Origin: Desulfarculus sp.
GTDB lineage: Bacteria > Desulfobacterota > Desulfarculia > Desulfarculales > Desulfarculaceae
Assembly (NCBI GenBank): GCA_003605055.1
Contig: QZKP01000036.1
Location: 1 to 49,025 of the forward strand
Direction: 5' to 3'
DNA length: 49,025 nt
Made by a program: the position numbers and the translations under genes. The notes under the pieces are model-generated. The model saw nothing but the letters and a program-made list of their open reading frames with translations. It had not been told where the DNA came from and did no database searches. Of this stretch, positions 16,641 to 24,916 are shown piece by piece; the stretch's first letter is position 1; each line of letters begins with the position of its first letter.

Positions 16641-17129
16641 ATGCACGGCAAATTAATCGCCTTCATCCTGATAGCGTTGTTCACTTCGGCCCTGGGCTGC
16701 GAGGGCATCCAGCAGCCGCCCTGGCCCCAGCGCGCCCCGCGGCCGGCGCCCGCGCCGGAGACGGCCCCGACGCCGGCGCCGTCCCTGTCTTTGCCCGATG
16801 GCGCGCTGCTGACGGTGACGGCCAGCCGCCTGAACCTGCGCGCCTGCGCGGGCCGCAACTGCCAGATACTGAAGGTGCTGTCCCTGGGCCAGCGGGTGGT
16901 CAAGCAGGGACAGGAGTCGGGCTGGCTCAAGGTGAAGTTGGAGGCGGACGGCAGCGAAGGCTGGCTCGGCGCGGCCTATGTCAAAGCCGCCGAGGGCCAG
17001 CAGGCCGCGCCGCCCGCCCAGACGCCTCCGCCCAAGGAGGAATGGGCCGCGCCCCGGCCGCAGGGAGGGGCTGCGCCGGCAGAGGCTCCCAAAGACGGCC
17101 CGGCGGTCAAGGAGGAGTTCTCCAAATAG
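16641..17129 (+). CDS. SH3-domain lipoprotein
   Basis: About 162 residues. The signal peptide (KLIAFILIALFTSALG) ends in a lipobox with Cys about residue 21. A Pro/Ala-rich spacer follows, then a bacterial SH3 (SH3b) domain ('LTVTASRLNLRACAGRNCQI' ... 'GWLKVKLEADGSEGWLGAAYVK'), and an Ala/Pro/Lys tail. SH3b domains usually bind cell-wall peptides. The start at 16641 gives a normal lipoprotein signal; an alternative ATG at 16620 overlaps the upstream stop codon (TAATG). It is the last gene of the envelope operon. A lipid-anchored periplasmic partner of the TPR protein is inferred. Confidence 0.8.
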   Translation: MHGKLIAFILIALFTSALGCEGIQQPPWPQRAPRPAPAPETAPTPAPSLSLPDGALLTVTASRLNLRACAGRNCQILKVLSLGQRVVKQGQESGWLKVKLEADGSEGWLGAAYVKAAEGQQAAPPAQTPPPKEEWAAPRPQGGAAPAEAPKDGPAVKEEFSK

Positions 17130-17169
17130 AGGCCTGGGGCCGCTGCCCGCAAGGCCCATGACGACTCGG

Positions 17170-18798
17170 CTATATCATTGGGCAGGGGTCGTCCAGGATA
17201 AGCACCCGGGTGCCCCTGAGCCGGAAGGCCTCGTCAAAGGCCTGGCGCAACCGCGACTCGTCCCGGCCCTTGATCACCCGGAGGTAGGGCACCTGGCAGG
17301 CCTCTACAATCCTGGCGATGTCCATGGCCGCTTTCTTGTTCCCCCGCAGGTCATACCCTGAGGCGGGGTTGGGCTGCCTGCCCGTGACGCCGGCGGTGTA
17401 GTTGTAAACCAGCAGCACGATTATGTCCGCCCCCTGGTGGCTGGCGCTGATCAGGCTGGCGACCTCGCTGTGAAAAAACGCGGAGTCCCCGGTGATGGCC
17501 ACCACGGGCCTGTATTTCTGCTGTTTGGCCAGGCCGCAGGCCACTGCGATGCTCGAGCCCAGCGACACCTTCACGTCGAGCATCTCATAAGGAGGCGCTT
17601 CCAAATAGATGGAGCAGCCCGGCCCCCCGGCGAACAAAGGGGCGGCTGTATGGCTTTGCTGAAGATATTGCTTTAGCTGATTGAAGTAATAATCATAGGG
17701 GCAGGAATCACAAAATCCGGGCAGCTCATTGCCGGCCTCTTGGTTTTCAGCCCCCTCAAAATTGATGGCGGCCCCCCTGTCCGCCGGCTGACCAAACCAG
17801 CGCAGAGAAAGCTTGATGTCCTCCAGGGACAACTCCCCTTCCCAGTTGACCTGCCCGGTTGTCTTGCCATAGACCCTGGCCTCTAAGTCGCCTTTTTTGA
17901 CGGCGTTCCTTACTTTTTCTTCCAGGTATGGCTCCACCTCCTCTATGGCCAGCACCTCCTGCACCCCGGCCAGTTGCTTAAGCAGATAAGTCTCGGGCAG
18001 GGGATTGAGCGTGGCCATCTTGATCAGAAGGCATTCCTGCGACAGGCCTTCAGCGGCCAGGGCCTGCTTCACCTTGTTGTAGGTGTAGCCGCTGGTTATA
18101 ACCGCCTTATCTCCAGAGCCCTCAACGCTGTTCAGGCCGCCCCCGGAAAAATCCGCGCTGATCTTTGCTATTTTTTGGTGCAGCTTTTTATGGGCCTCTA
18201 CTCTCTTGAAGGCCGGAGCGAAGCTTCGCTTTATCTCCGTCTCCCCTGCTGGCCGTTTGTCGTAGTTGGGCTCAAACCTAACGGTTGCTTTGGCCTTGGC
18301 AAACTCCTTGCTGAAGCGCAGCAGCACCGGCAGACTGTATTTTTCAGAGACCAAAAACGCCGCCACGGTCAGATCAAACCCTTCTTGCGGCGTGGCCGGC
18401 TCCAAGACAGGTACCTCGGCAAAGGCCCCCAGGACGCGGGAGTCCTGCTCATTGCCGGAAAAGATGCTGCCGGGCACGTCCCCCACCGCCAGCACCAGCC
18501 CCCCGCTGGTCCCCAGCAGGTTGATGATTGTCAGGCTGTCCAGACACACGTTAAGGCCAGCCATCTTTTGCACCGTCAGCGCCCGACCGCCGGATATGGA
18601 TACCCCGTAGGCCGTCTCCAAGGCGATCTTCTCATTGCCGGCCCAGTCCACCTCCATTTCAGCGGGAGTGGTGATGTCTTTTAGGGCGTCCAGGATACCC
18701 GTGCAGGGCATGCCAGGATATCCCGTGGCCAGGTCAATCTTCAGGCACTTAGCCGCCCAGGCGATGGCCTCGCTGCCGGTCAGATCCATCTCTTGCAT
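17170..18798 (-). CDS. IorA-like thiamine-diphosphate 2-oxoacid:ferredoxin oxidoreductase subunit
   Basis: 542 residues. It has the layout of indolepyruvate:ferredoxin oxidoreductase alpha (IorA): an N-terminal pyrimidine-binding domain ('TGSEAIAWAAKCLKID', 'TGYPGMPCTG', 'GNEKIALETAYG'), a middle transketolase C-like domain (~200-340), and a C-terminal ThDP-binding domain with 'ITGDSAFFHS' and 'VYNYTAGVTGRQPNP'. The family makes acyl-CoA from aryl 2-oxoacids while reducing ferredoxin. IorA normally ends with an 8Fe-8S ferredoxin domain; here the chain stops after the ThDP domain, so electrons must leave by another protein. No IorB is adjacent. The start is not well defined by a ribosome site. 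Confidence 0.8.
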   Translation of the reverse strand: MQEMDLTGSEAIAWAAKCLKIDLATGYPGMPCTGILDALKDITTPAEMEVDWAGNEKIALETAYGVSISGGRALTVQKMAGLNVCLDSLTIINLLGTSGGLVLAVGDVPGSIFSGNEQDSRVLGAFAEVPVLEPATPQEGFDLTVAAFLVSEKYSLPVLLRFSKEFAKAKATVRFEPNYDKRPAGETEIKRSFAPAFKRVEAHKKLHQKIAKISADFSGGGLNSVEGSGDKAVITSGYTYNKVKQALAAEGLSQECLLIKMATLNPLPETYLLKQLAGVQEVLAIEEVEPYLEEKVRNAVKKGDLEARVYGKTTGQVNWEGELSLEDIKLSLRWFGQPADRGAAINFEGAENQEAGNELPGFCDSCPYDYYFNQLKQYLQQSHTAAPLFAGGPGCSIYLEAPPYEMLDVKVSLGSSIAVACGLAKQQKYRPVVAITGDSAFFHSEVASLISASHQGADIIVLLVYNYTAGVTGRQPNPASGYDLRGNKKAAMDIARIVEACQVPYLRVIKGRDESRLRQAFDEAFRLRGTRVLILDDPCPMI

Positions 18799-19238
18799 TT
18801 TCTCTTGGCCTCTCAGATGCGATTTCCGACGCTACGCCAGGGGCAAGGAGGCGGCCCTTTAAGGCGCCGGACGCTTGCAGACCAGCGCAGGCGCCGCCCA
18901 GGGCCATTGCGCTTGCCGGTGCCCACCAGCCTCATATTATAGACGACGCCTGTCGCAGGTGATACCCCGCGCCGCGCGGCCGAAGCCCGAGGCTGGCCTG
19001 CACCGGCGCCGCCAGCCATGAGCTGAGGGCCAGGGCCAGGCTCAGAGCCCCGCCGCCTTAACAACTCCTCTCATTCAGCTTTTCCTTTCTAGGTTGACTC
19101 AGCTCCGCCGACGAACCGCCGCCGGTCTTGGCAAATCTTTTCCATTAGCTCCCGTCTGCGTGCCCAGGCCAAGGTCCTGGCCTCGACGCCGCACGCCAAT
19201 CGCCATCCGGCGGGCATGCCGCCCGCCGCGGCGCCCCT
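18799..19238. other. Intergenic region, no gene seen
   Basis: It separates arrD from the IorA-like gene. GC-rich with no coding-like frame. It must hold the end of the arr transcript and the promoter of the IorA-like gene, but no clear promoter was identified. Confidence 0.5.
19209..19227 (-). terminator. GC-rich hairpin after arrD, possible terminator
   Basis: GGCGGGC (19209-19215) and GCCCGCC (19221-19227) with a 5-base loop, 12 bases past the arrD stop. There is no T-run, so it is not a classical intrinsic terminator. Confidence 0.35.
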
Positions 19239-19901
19239 CTACAGGACTGCCTGCGCCGGTTCGCTGGCGCCCACCTGCTCTCTCAGAACCGCTAGCAGTT
19301 CACGGGTGGCGCGGGCCAGGGCCTGGTAAAAGGCGGTGCCGGCCTGCAGCTCCATTTGTTCGCTGAATTGATCCACCCATTGGCCTAAGTGCTGCTCTAA
19401 GAACCGCCGCTGCCTTTGCTGGTAATAAAGAGCCTGCCGGGCATCCCCCTGTTGGCGGGCGGCCACCTCCCGGCAGGCTAAAAAGTGGAGCAGCTCCAAC
19501 TCCACGGCAATGTGGTCCGGCGCCTCGTGGAAGTCCTCGGCCAGATCCAGCCCCTCTTCGGCCAGCCAGGCCCGCACCTGCATGGTGCTCTCGCCCATCA
19601 CCCGGCGCTCATCTTCCAGGTAGACCGAGCCATAGGGCGGAGCCAGCAGGCTGAAAGGGCCCACGAACAGGCGGGCGTAATCCACCTGCAGCGCATTGCC
19701 GCCGCGGGGCCCCCGCAGGCCCTCCAAGCCCAGGGCCATGGGGGCCGCGGCCTGGGGGCAAAGCTCGCTCAGCAGGCTGTAAAGCTCCGACGCCCGGTCC
19801 CCCAGCTCGGCGCTGGGCGGATAGTAGCAGTCGGCCAGCAGGCGCAGGGCCCCGGCCATTTTTTCCAGAGCGGCTCCGGTCAGCTCATGCATGGTCCTCA
19901 T
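19239..19901 (-). CDS. arrD: TorD-family chaperone of the arsenate-reductase-like complex (ArrD-like)
   Basis: 220 residues, TorD/DmsD-type cytosolic chaperone. The family marks are 'DYARLFVGPFSLLAPPYGSVY' (Y-x-x-L-F-x-G-P...P-Y-x-S) near residues 74-94 and 'APDHIAVELELLHFL' near 126-140. Such proteins bind the Tat signal and apo-form of the molybdoenzyme until cofactor is loaded, which suits the Tat-dependent catalytic subunit three genes upstream. AGGAGG lies 5 bases before ATG 19901. It is the last gene of the operon, 9 bases after the membrane subunit. The order A-B-C-D is the same as in known arrABCD clusters. Confidence 0.85.
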   Translation of the reverse strand: MRTMHELTGAALEKMAGALRLLADCYYPPSAELGDRASELYSLLSELCPQAAAPMALGLEGLRGPRGGNALQVDYARLFVGPFSLLAPPYGSVYLEDERRVMGESTMQVRAWLAEEGLDLAEDFHEAPDHIAVELELLHFLACREVAARQQGDARQALYYQQRQRRFLEQHLGQWVDQFSEQMELQAGTAFYQALARATRELLAVLREQVGASEPAQAVL

Positions 19902-19910
19902 GCAATCCTC

Positions 19911-21005
19911 CTAGCTGGTCTGAGGTTCCAGCCGCAGGTAGCGTTCGGCCAGGGTGGCCACCAAAAGCAGCACCGCCAAGGACAGCACCAGCACCAGATA
20001 CTCCCAGAGGCTGGGGGTGTAGCTGAGAACCGCTGGCATCCCCTCGGCCTTGGGTCCCATGGGACGCACCTGGCCGGCCAGGATCACCGACATGTGCAGG
20101 GCGAAGATGCTGCCCAGGGTCACGACGCCGGCCACCACCTGACCCCAGCGGGCGGCGCGCAACGAAGGCACCAGCATCATAAGGAAAGGCGCCAGCAGGA
20201 TCAGGGCCAGGCTGAAGTTGGCGTCGGTGGCGAACTCCGGCAAAGAAGTGCCGGCGCGGTAGACCGCCCACAGCAGGTAGAACAAAAGAGTGATGAAAAG
20301 GCTGAAGACCAGCTTCTTGCCGGCATCGGCCGTCTGCTCCTGCGCGACTCCTTGCCCGCTCTGGCCGCGCAGCAGGTGCACCACCGCGCTGTAGAGCAGG
20401 AAGGCGGCCAGGCCGCTGACCACGGCGATGACCAGGCTCAGGATGGGCAGGAAGGAGCCGAAGAAGGTCGGCCGGGCCTCGGTGATGCCGAACACCGAGC
20501 CCAGGACCAGGGGCCCGAACAGGGCAGTGACAAAGGAGCCCAGCCCGGCCAGCTTGCTCAGCCAGCTGTCAAGATCGCCCGCCATCATGCGCCAGAACTT
20601 CACCAGCAGGCAGACCAGCTCGGCGCTGTAGATGAAGCCCATGATCTGGATGGGCGAGGCGAAGTTGGGCGAGAGGAAGATATAGAGGATGTGGTTGAGC
20701 GAACCCAGCTCCAGGCCGATGGAGATAAAGGCGGCTAGCAAGGTGGCGATGCCCAGCATCACAATACGCTTGGCCGCGCTCTGGTAAAGCTTGTCCCCAA
20801 AGAGCAGGGGCAGGGCCGACAGCAGGCCCAGGCCCGAGCTGGTGAGGGCGAAGAAAACGTAGGCGCCGATGGGCAGGGTCCAGATCACCACGTCGTTGGC
20901 GTTGAAGATCTCGTGACCCTCGGTGAAAAGCCTGAAGGCGGTGAAGAGCCCGGCGAGAATGGCCGCGCCGAGCAGCCCCAGCCATGCTATGTATCTCGCT
21001 TTCAT
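19911..21005 (-). CDS. arrC: NrfD/PsrC-family membrane subunit (ArrC-like quinol anchor)
   Basis: 364 residues, almost all in hydrophobic helices (about nine to ten). It opens 'YIAWLGLLGAAILAGLFTAF' and has the NrfD-type loop 'NANDVVIWTLPIGAYVFFAL'. It is a cofactor-free polytopic subunit that oxidises menaquinol and passes electrons to the iron-sulfur subunit. Its ATG begins directly after the ferredoxin subunit's stop (stop ends 21006, start 21005), which points to coupled translation. ArrC of this type is found in arr operons of Gram-positives and Deltaproteobacteria, whereas Shewanella uses CymA instead. It could equally serve a polysulfide-type reductase; assignment follows the catalytic subunit. 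Confidence 0.85.
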   Translation of the reverse strand: MKARYIAWLGLLGAAILAGLFTAFRLFTEGHEIFNANDVVIWTLPIGAYVFFALTSSGLGLLSALPLLFGDKLYQSAAKRIVMLGIATLLAAFISIGLELGSLNHILYIFLSPNFASPIQIMGFIYSAELVCLLVKFWRMMAGDLDSWLSKLAGLGSFVTALFGPLVLGSVFGITEARPTFFGSFLPILSLVIAVVSGLAAFLLYSAVVHLLRGQSGQGVAQEQTADAGKKLVFSLFITLLFYLLWAVYRAGTSLPEFATDANFSLALILLAPFLMMLVPSLRAARWGQVVAGVVTLGSIFALHMSVILAGQVRPMGPKAEGMPAVLSYTPSLWEYLVLVLSLAVLLLVATLAERYLRLEPQTS

Positions 21006-21731
21006 TTACGCTGCTCCCTTGGTGGACCCGTAGCGGGCGGAGTTGAAGCCGCGGATGTAGAACACGTGCGGCTCGGTGCCGATGTTCTCCCGCAGCCGGA
21101 ATGGACGGTACTTGCCCAGGAGCCGGCTCACCTCGCTGTTGGGGTTTTGGATGTCACCGAAGATGCGCGCGTTGGCCGGGCAGGCCTCCACGCAGTAGGG
21201 CAGATCCCCTTTCTTCACGCGGTGGTCGCAGAAGGTGCACTTCTCCACCACCCCCTTGGGGCGGATGGCGGCGTAGGTCTCGGCCCGGGCCGGGTTGTAG
21301 TAAGGGGTGCCCTTGCCGTCCACCGCCTTGACCTCTGCGGCCGGCGAGGAGGTGCAGCCCTTGATCAGCTCCTGCTCCTCGCGCCAGAACTTGTGCGGCT
21401 TGCCCCAGTTGAAGTAGATGACCCCGTAGGGGCAGTTGAACATGCAGTACTTGCAGCCGATGCACTTGTCGGGGTCGTGCATGGTGATGCCGTTGGGCAG
21501 CTTGTGCATGGCTCGGGTGGGGCAGCCCCGCACGCAGGGCGCGTTCTGGCAGTGGTTGCACAGGGTGGGGATGTAATGGTAGCGCACGTTGGGGAAGGTG
21601 CCCGCGGTCTCGGTGATCTTGTTGGACCAGTAGACGCCCTCGGACACGTTGTTCTCGTTGCGGCAGGCGATGGAGCAAGCGCCGCAGCCCACGCACCTCT
21701 GCAGGTCGATAACCATGGCGTACCGGGGCAT
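21006..21731 (-). CDS. arrB: Four-cluster 4Fe-4S electron-transfer subunit (ArrB-like)
   Basis: 241 residues with four ferredoxin-type cysteine groups: CVGCGACSIAC, CNHCQNAPCVRGC, CIGCKYCMFNC and CTFC...CVEAC. They bind four 4Fe-4S clusters in the DmsB/PsrB/ArrB fold. It links the quinol-oxidising membrane subunit to the molybdenum subunit. It has no Tat signal of its own, as is usual for subunits exported with the catalytic partner. The start overlaps the catalytic subunit's stop (TAATG), so expression is coupled. The length is close to known ArrB (about 230-240). Confidence 0.9.
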   Translation of the reverse strand: MPRYAMVIDLQRCVGCGACSIACRNENNVSEGVYWSNKITETAGTFPNVRYHYIPTLCNHCQNAPCVRGCPTRAMHKLPNGITMHDPDKCIGCKYCMFNCPYGVIYFNWGKPHKFWREEQELIKGCTSSPAAEVKAVDGKGTPYYNPARAETYAAIRPKGVVEKCTFCDHRVKKGDLPYCVEACPANARIFGDIQNPNSEVSRLLGKYRPFRLRENIGTEPHVFYIRGFNSARYGSTKGAA

Positions 21732-24307
21732 TACTTGGCCTCCTTAACTTTCTCCACCCGCAGGCGGGTGAGTCCGTTGCGCGCCGAGCTGCCGCTGAAG
21801 CGGTCGTACTCGGCCGGGATCAGGTCGTTGTTGCTGCCGCCGCGCGGCACCTTGCCGAAGACCTTGGAGGCGATGCGCCCGTAGACCCAATGCCCCTGGC
21901 CGTAGCACTTGGCGATGGTGCCGGGGCGGGTGCCCTCCCAGAGCTTGGCCGTGCACTCCAGCCGGCCCACCGGCGACACCAGCCGGATGCGGTCTCCGTC
22001 CTTGAGGCCCAGCTTTTTGGCGTCGGCGGGGTTGATCTTGGCCACGTCGTCCCAGCGCACGTCGCCGGGGTCCACGTCCTTGAACTCGTGGTACCAGGTG
22101 CAGTTGGCCGAGCGCCCCTCGCGGTTAAGCCGGCTCTTGTGGTCCACGTGCACGAAGGGAAACTGCTTGGCGTCGCCCACCAGGTAGGGTTCCTCGTAGT
22201 GGGGCACGAAGGCCCTCTCCCCCCGGGCCTGGTATTTGCAAACCTCCAGCACCTTGTCCACGCTGACCTTGTGCTTGTCGGCGTGCTCGGTCAGGACCGC
22301 CTTGAGGGTTTCGCTGTAGAACTCGAACTTCTTGGTCTTGGTCTTCATGTGGCCCCAGGACTTGCGGTAGGCGTAGGGAGAGGAGTTCCAAACGCCGGCC
22401 TTGCGGAACTCCTCCCAGCCGGAGAACTTGTCCCCGCCCTTGTACTGCTTGGGGTCCCACAGCTCCTGGGTGGTGTGCTTCAGGCAGTAGAGGGCGAACT
22501 CTTTCTCGTTGCCCGGCGCCTTGCCGGTCTCGGGGTCCTTGATGGTCTTGAAGTAGTCCAGCAGGTTGCCGAACCCGCGCTGGGCCAGCTTCTCGGCGAT
22601 GAGCCAGGGTATCTCGGTCTCGTCGATCTTGGCCTGCCACATGGGCTTGATCACCGGCTGCATGATGGGCACGTGGCGGTAGCCGTTGCCGATGGACTTC
22701 ACATAACCCCACTTCTCGAAGAGATGGTGGGTGTCGGGCAGCACCAGGTCCGAGTACCAGGAGAACTCCGAGGCGTTGGTGGTGATGTGCACCACGAAGG
22801 GGATGGAGGCCAGGGCCCGCTCCCAGCGCTCGGGCTGGGGGGCCGAGAAGGAGAAGTTGTTCATGTAGCCGATGGCCATCTTGATCTCGTTGGGGTCCTT
22901 TTTTAGGATGCCGTCGGCCGCGTAGTTGGTGACCACCCCGCCGCCCGGCTTCTTGTTCAGGGCCGGGAACTCCAGGGTGCCGCGGTGGTCGATCTTTTTG
23001 TGCTTCTTGCCCGCCTTGGCCACCTCGTCCAGGAAGGGCTTCTCGTCCGGGAATTTGATGGTGAAGGCCTTGTTGGAGCCCAGGGGGCCGCCCAGGTTGT
23101 CCACCGCGCCCACCAGGCCGTTGAGGGCGTGGCAGATCATGCTGGTGTAGGCGCCTCGGGTCTGCATGCAGTTGCCCGGGCCCACCCAGGACAAGCAGTG
23201 CGGCGCCGCCTGGCCGAACTCCAGGGCCACCCGCTGGATCTGCTCGGCGGGCACGCCCGCCCGCGGCGCCGCCCAAGCCGGGGTCTTGTCCTTGAGCTCC
23301 AGGTTCCACCACTTGACTAGGCCGTGGGTGAATTTCTCCTGGAAATCCTCCTCCTGTACCTCCTGGCCGGTTTTGAACCGGTTGACCCCGTCCTTGAAGT
23401 CGCCCACGAACTCCCTGTGCCACAGCCCGCGGGTCAGGATCACGTGCGCCATGGCCGCGGCGATGGCGCCGTCCTGGCCCGGGCTCACCGGCAGCCACTC
23501 GTCGGCCTTGGTGGCGGTGATGGACAGCCGGGGGTCCACCACCGCGATGGTGGCCCGGTCCATGACGTCGCCCCAGACGCTGCAGTAGTAGGAGACCTGC
23601 CGGTTGGAGGCCAGGGGATCGGCGCCCCAAAGCAGGACGTAGCGCGTGTTCTTTACGTCGTACTGGCGGTAGTCCCAGTAGCCCTGGGTGTAGTAGGGCC
23701 CGAACTTCTCGGCCTCGGCGCAGATGGCGCTGTGGGAGATGTTGTTGGGCGAGCCCAGGACCTTGGTCATCTTGTCGTAGAGGATGTCGCGCATGTAGGT
23801 ATAGCGGCCGCGCAAGAGCAGGTACTTGTGGATCTCGTTGTTCTTGCGCAGGGCCATGATCTGGTCGGCGATCATGTTCAAGGCCTCGTCCCAGGTGATG
23901 GGCACGAAGCGCGGATCCTGATCGCGTCCCTTTTTGGGGTTGCTGCGCTTCATGGGGGTCTTGATGCGGTCCGGATCGTAGACCTGCTGCAGGGCCAAGT
24001 GGACCCGGGGGCAGGCGGCCCGGCCGTTGACCTTGGAGCGGGCGTTGCCGCGCACCTTGACGGCACGTCCGTCCACTACCAGCACCTCCTGGGCGCACCA
24101 GGAGGTGCAGCCCTGGCAGGTGCTGGCTATCCACTGGCCGGCTGACTTGGCTTTGGTTTTGGTGGCGGCGGCCAGGGCCCGCAAGCTGGGCTGCAGCGGC
24201 GGGCTCAGGGCCGCGGCGGCGCAGGTGGCCGCGGAGGCCTTCAAGAAGCCCCGCCGCGACATGCCGGCCCGTTTCATCACGTTTTCCTTGTGCTTTGCTT
24301 CGGACAT
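21731..24307 (-). CDS. arrA: Molybdopterin catalytic subunit, ArrA-like arsenate respiratory reductase
   Basis: 858 residues. The Tat signal has SRRGFLK at 18-24. The N-terminal 4Fe-4S site is Cys64, 67, 71 and 99. The Mo ligand is Cys196 in 'ISHSAICAEAEKFGPYY'. Residues 166-169 read RGRY, the motif that separates ArrA from arsenite oxidase-type ArxA (GRGWG). Arg168, His192, Cys196, Lys201 and Tyr213 lie at exactly +3 from Arg165, His189, Cys193, Lys198 and Tyr210 of Shewanella ArrA, the arsenate/phosphate pocket as I recall it. 'RFVPITW' and 'ELKDKTP' blocks are also ArrA-like. Expected role: periplasmic reduction of arsenate to arsenite in anaerobic respiration. AGGAGG precedes the ATG. A polysulfide/thiosulfate reductase is the main alternative. 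Confidence 0.8.
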   Translation of the reverse strand: MSEAKHKENVMKRAGMSRRGFLKASAATCAAAALSPPLQPSLRALAAATKTKAKSAGQWIASTCQGCTSWCAQEVLVVDGRAVKVRGNARSKVNGRAACPRVHLALQQVYDPDRIKTPMKRSNPKKGRDQDPRFVPITWDEALNMIADQIMALRKNNEIHKYLLLRGRYTYMRDILYDKMTKVLGSPNNISHSAICAEAEKFGPYYTQGYWDYRQYDVKNTRYVLLWGADPLASNRQVSYYCSVWGDVMDRATIAVVDPRLSITATKADEWLPVSPGQDGAIAAAMAHVILTRGLWHREFVGDFKDGVNRFKTGQEVQEEDFQEKFTHGLVKWWNLELKDKTPAWAAPRAGVPAEQIQRVALEFGQAAPHCLSWVGPGNCMQTRGAYTSMICHALNGLVGAVDNLGGPLGSNKAFTIKFPDEKPFLDEVAKAGKKHKKIDHRGTLEFPALNKKPGGGVVTNYAADGILKKDPNEIKMAIGYMNNFSFSAPQPERWERALASIPFVVHITTNASEFSWYSDLVLPDTHHLFEKWGYVKSIGNGYRHVPIMQPVIKPMWQAKIDETEIPWLIAEKLAQRGFGNLLDYFKTIKDPETGKAPGNEKEFALYCLKHTTQELWDPKQYKGGDKFSGWEEFRKAGVWNSSPYAYRKSWGHMKTKTKKFEFYSETLKAVLTEHADKHKVSVDKVLEVCKYQARGERAFVPHYEEPYLVGDAKQFPFVHVDHKSRLNREGRSANCTWYHEFKDVDPGDVRWDDVAKINPADAKKLGLKDGDRIRLVSPVGRLECTAKLWEGTRPGTIAKCYGQGHWVYGRIASKVFGKVPRGGSNNDLIPAEYDRFSGSSARNGLTRLRVEKVKEAK

Positions 24308-24326
24308 AAGGCCTCCTAATATAAGT

Positions 24327-24722
24327 TCACGAATTGGCGAAGTCGTTATCTGCCTTGGGGGTGGATTTGCCCGCCCGGTTGGCGCTGCGCAGCCAAAAGA
24401 GCAGCTCCTCGGGGTCAATGGGCTTGCCGAGCATAGCGAACACGTGCCGCTGCAGGGCCTGGCTCAGGTGCGGGTGAAAGGGCTGGTCCGAGGCGGTCAG
24501 CACGACTAGCCGTGGGTGGCGCCGCTTCAGTTCGTCCAGGCTCCTCCCAGAGGTGGCCACCGTGTCCAGGTCGATGAGCAGCACACCCTCGGCTGGAACC
24601 TGGCCCAACAGATCATCCCATGCGGTCAGATGACAAGCGGCGTAGCCCTGTTCACTGATATAGCCGCCTATCCTGGCCGCTTGGTCCGAATCGCCGCCCA
24701 ATATAAGAAGCACATTGGCCAT
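24327..24722 (-). CDS. Stand-alone CheY-like receiver protein, first gene of the arr operon
   Basis: About 131 residues, one response-regulator receiver fold and no output domain. Visible marks are an acidic patch near the first strand (Asp11, Asp13), the phosphoacceptor candidate Asp51 in 'LLIDLDT', a Thr/Ser in 'VVLTASD', and the invariant Lys-Pro in 'MLGKPIDPEEL'. It can therefore probably be phosphorylated. The start at 24722 is preferred because it lies about 40 bases after the predicted sigma-54 transcription start; upstream in-frame codons would overlap the promoter. It ends 19 bases before arrA. No complete histidine kinase is encoded in the window, so its phosphate donor is unknown. 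Confidence 0.7.
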   Translation of the reverse strand: MANVLLILGGDSDQAARIGGYISEQGYAACHLTAWDDLLGQVPAEGVLLIDLDTVATSGRSLDELKRRHPRLVVLTASDQPFHPHLSQALQRHVFAMLGKPIDPEELLFWLRSANRAGKSTPKADNDFANS

Positions 24723-24771
24723 GACTCGGGCCCGTCCGCCGATGAAGGCATTATTGCCTATTTTTATACTA

Positions 24772-24788
24772 GGCAATACTCGTACCAA
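24772..24788 (-). promoter_or_regulatory. Sigma-54 (-24/-12) promoter of the receiver-arrABCD operon
   Basis: On the minus strand TTGGTACGAGTATTGCC keeps the invariant GG and GC exactly 10 bases apart and differs from the TTGGCACG-N4-TTGC consensus by a single T for C. Transcription would start near 24761, about 40 bases before the receiver ATG. A sigma-54 activator gene lies immediately upstream. Confidence 0.75.
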
Positions 24789-24891
24789 AAGTTGTTGTTG
24801 GGATGGATTGACTGGAGTGCTGGGCTTATATTGGAATGCGCAGTATAACTAACTTAATTTTATAGTTTAATTTCGCATGCGCCGATTTGAG

Positions 24892-24916
24892 CCAAAAGGC
24901 CGACGCCAACTTTTGG
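24892..24916. promoter_or_regulatory. Candidate activator-binding dyad (UAS) upstream of the sigma-54 promoter
   Basis: CCAAAAG (24892-24898) and CTTTTGG (24910-24916) form a perfect inverted repeat with an 11-base centre. It lies about 140 bases upstream of the predicted start, a normal enhancer distance. AACTTTTGGG occurs here (24908-24917) and again at 25016-25025; CCAAAAGTT occurs at 24785-24793, overlapping the -24 box. Confidence 0.5.

Noticed and set aside
21731-24307. Assignment as ArxA or TtrA
   Set aside because: RGRY rather than the ArxA GRGWG-type motif, and the length is well below TtrA; PsrA/PhsA remains possible but the ArrA pocket residues fit better.
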